6,952 nt of DNA from Nitrospirota bacterium (GTDB taxonomy: Bacteria; Nitrospirota; 9FT-COMBO-42-15; HDB-SIOI813), in contig JACROQ010000092.1 in NCBI GenBank assembly GCA_016214375.1, forward strand, positions 1 through 6,952. Reading direction: 5' to 3'. This document shows positions 6,370 through 6,952 of the stretch, piece after piece; within the stretch, counting starts at the first letter, position 1; every line of letters begins with the position of its first letter. A program made the position numbers and the translations under genes. The notes below the pieces were generated by a model. That model was not told the DNA's origin. It saw nothing but the letters and a program-made list of their open reading frames with translations, and searched no databases.

Positions 6370-6933
6370 CTATAGCCCTATAAAGTTCCTCAGCAGATCC
6401 TTCCCTGCGGCAGTTAATATAGACTCCGGATGAAACTGTACCCCCTCGACCCTGTATTCCTTATGCCGGATCCCCATGATCTCCCCCTCCTCTGTCTGCG
6501 CACTGATTTCAAGAGATGCCGGAAGTGTCTCTCTCCTGACAACCAGGGAGTGATAGCGCGTCGCCTCGAATGGATTGGGCAGCCCATGAAAGATGGTCCT
6601 GCCATCATGGCGGATCATGGATGTCTTGCCGTGCATCAGTCTGTAGTTCCTTATAACGTTTCCGCCAAAGGCCTCGGCAATGGCCTGATGACCCAGACAA
6701 ACCCCTAAGATAGGGATCTTCCCTGCAAAACGCCGCACCAGATCTACAGAGATGCCCGCCTCTTTCGGGGTACAGGGCCCTGGGGAGATGACGATCCTCT
6801 CAGGTGCAAGCCCTTCTATCTCAGAGAGGCCGATCTTGTCATTTCGAAAGACACGGATATCCTGGCCCAGCTCCCCTAAATACTGGACCAGGTTGTAGGT
6901 AAAGGAATCGTAATTATCAATCACCAGCAACAT
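6370..6933 (-). CDS. trpG: Glutamine amidotransferase component of anthranilate synthase (TrpG/PabA type)
   Basis: This class I glutamine amidotransferase releases ammonia from glutamine for anthranilate synthase (TrpE), and proteins of this type may also serve PabB for aminodeoxychorismate. The 187-residue length is usual for a free-standing subunit. MLLVIDNYDSFTYNLVQYL is the classic N-terminus; the oxyanion-loop SPGPCTP follows, then nucleophile Cys79 in GVCLGHQAI, and the remaining triad residues His168 and Glu170 in VQFHPES. MHGKTS and YHSLVV are further family motifs. GGGAAGAG lies just upstream of ATG 6933. The position ahead of trpD favours the tryptophan role; a trpE would be expected just beyond the right edge. 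Dual use in folate synthesis cannot be excluded. Confidence 0.95.
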   Translation of the reverse strand: MLLVIDNYDSFTYNLVQYLGELGQDIRVFRNDKIGLSEIEGLAPERIVISPGPCTPKEAGISVDLVRRFAGKIPILGVCLGHQAIAEAFGGNVIRNYRLMHGKTSMIRHDGRTIFHGLPNPFEATRYHSLVVRRETLPASLEISAQTEEGEIMGIRHKEYRVEGVQFHPESILTAAGKDLLRNFIGL

Positions 6934-6952
6934 GAGCTCTTCCCAATTCTTA

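Overview
The window is most of a bacterial tryptophan biosynthesis operon, read entirely on the minus strand. From right to left, which is the direction of transcription, the order is trpG (6933-6370), trpD (6317-5301), trpC (5285-4479), trpF (4394-3774), trpB (3784-2600, interrupted), trpA (2547 or 2541-1744), a metallo-beta-lactamase-fold hydrolase gene (1740-986, frameshifted), a repeat-filled spacer, and the 5' two-thirds of accD (611 to beyond base 1). The glutamine amidotransferase TrpG needs a TrpE partner, whose gene would lie off the right edge. The encoded enzymes take chorismate-derived anthranilate through all later steps to tryptophan: TrpD, TrpF, TrpC, then the TrpAB synthase. 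AccD belongs to a different pathway, malonyl-CoA formation for fatty acids; trpF-trpB-trpA-accD linkage is widespread in proteobacteria and relatives.

The source looks like an uncultured Gram-negative bacterium of the Nitrospirota / Desulfobacterota type. This is an inference from the gene order, intermediate base composition and the style of short intergenic palindromes; no rRNA or other lineage marker is present, so confidence is low.

Two genes are broken as written. trpB has a TAA stop at codon 47 in an otherwise full-length, well-conserved frame, before the PLP lysine. The hydrolase gene is split by a frameshift near 1343-1347, where a few bases appear to be missing. All other genes read cleanly. 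The lesions could be consensus errors or real decay, and read-level data would decide.

The longer gaps of the operon are occupied by different palindromic elements: a roughly 320-bp MITE-like element with 25-nt terminal inverted repeats and an internal 93-bp tandem duplication (624-941), a C/G-homopolymer palindrome that includes the trpB stop codon (2564-2602), and two adjacent hairpins between trpC and trpF (4424-4471). The tightly spaced junctions (trpF/trpB, trpA/hydrolase, trpD/trpC) carry none. I see no defence system, CRISPR, tRNA, rRNA or intact mobile element, and no convincing novel system; apart from the breaks and repeats this is ordinary core metabolism.
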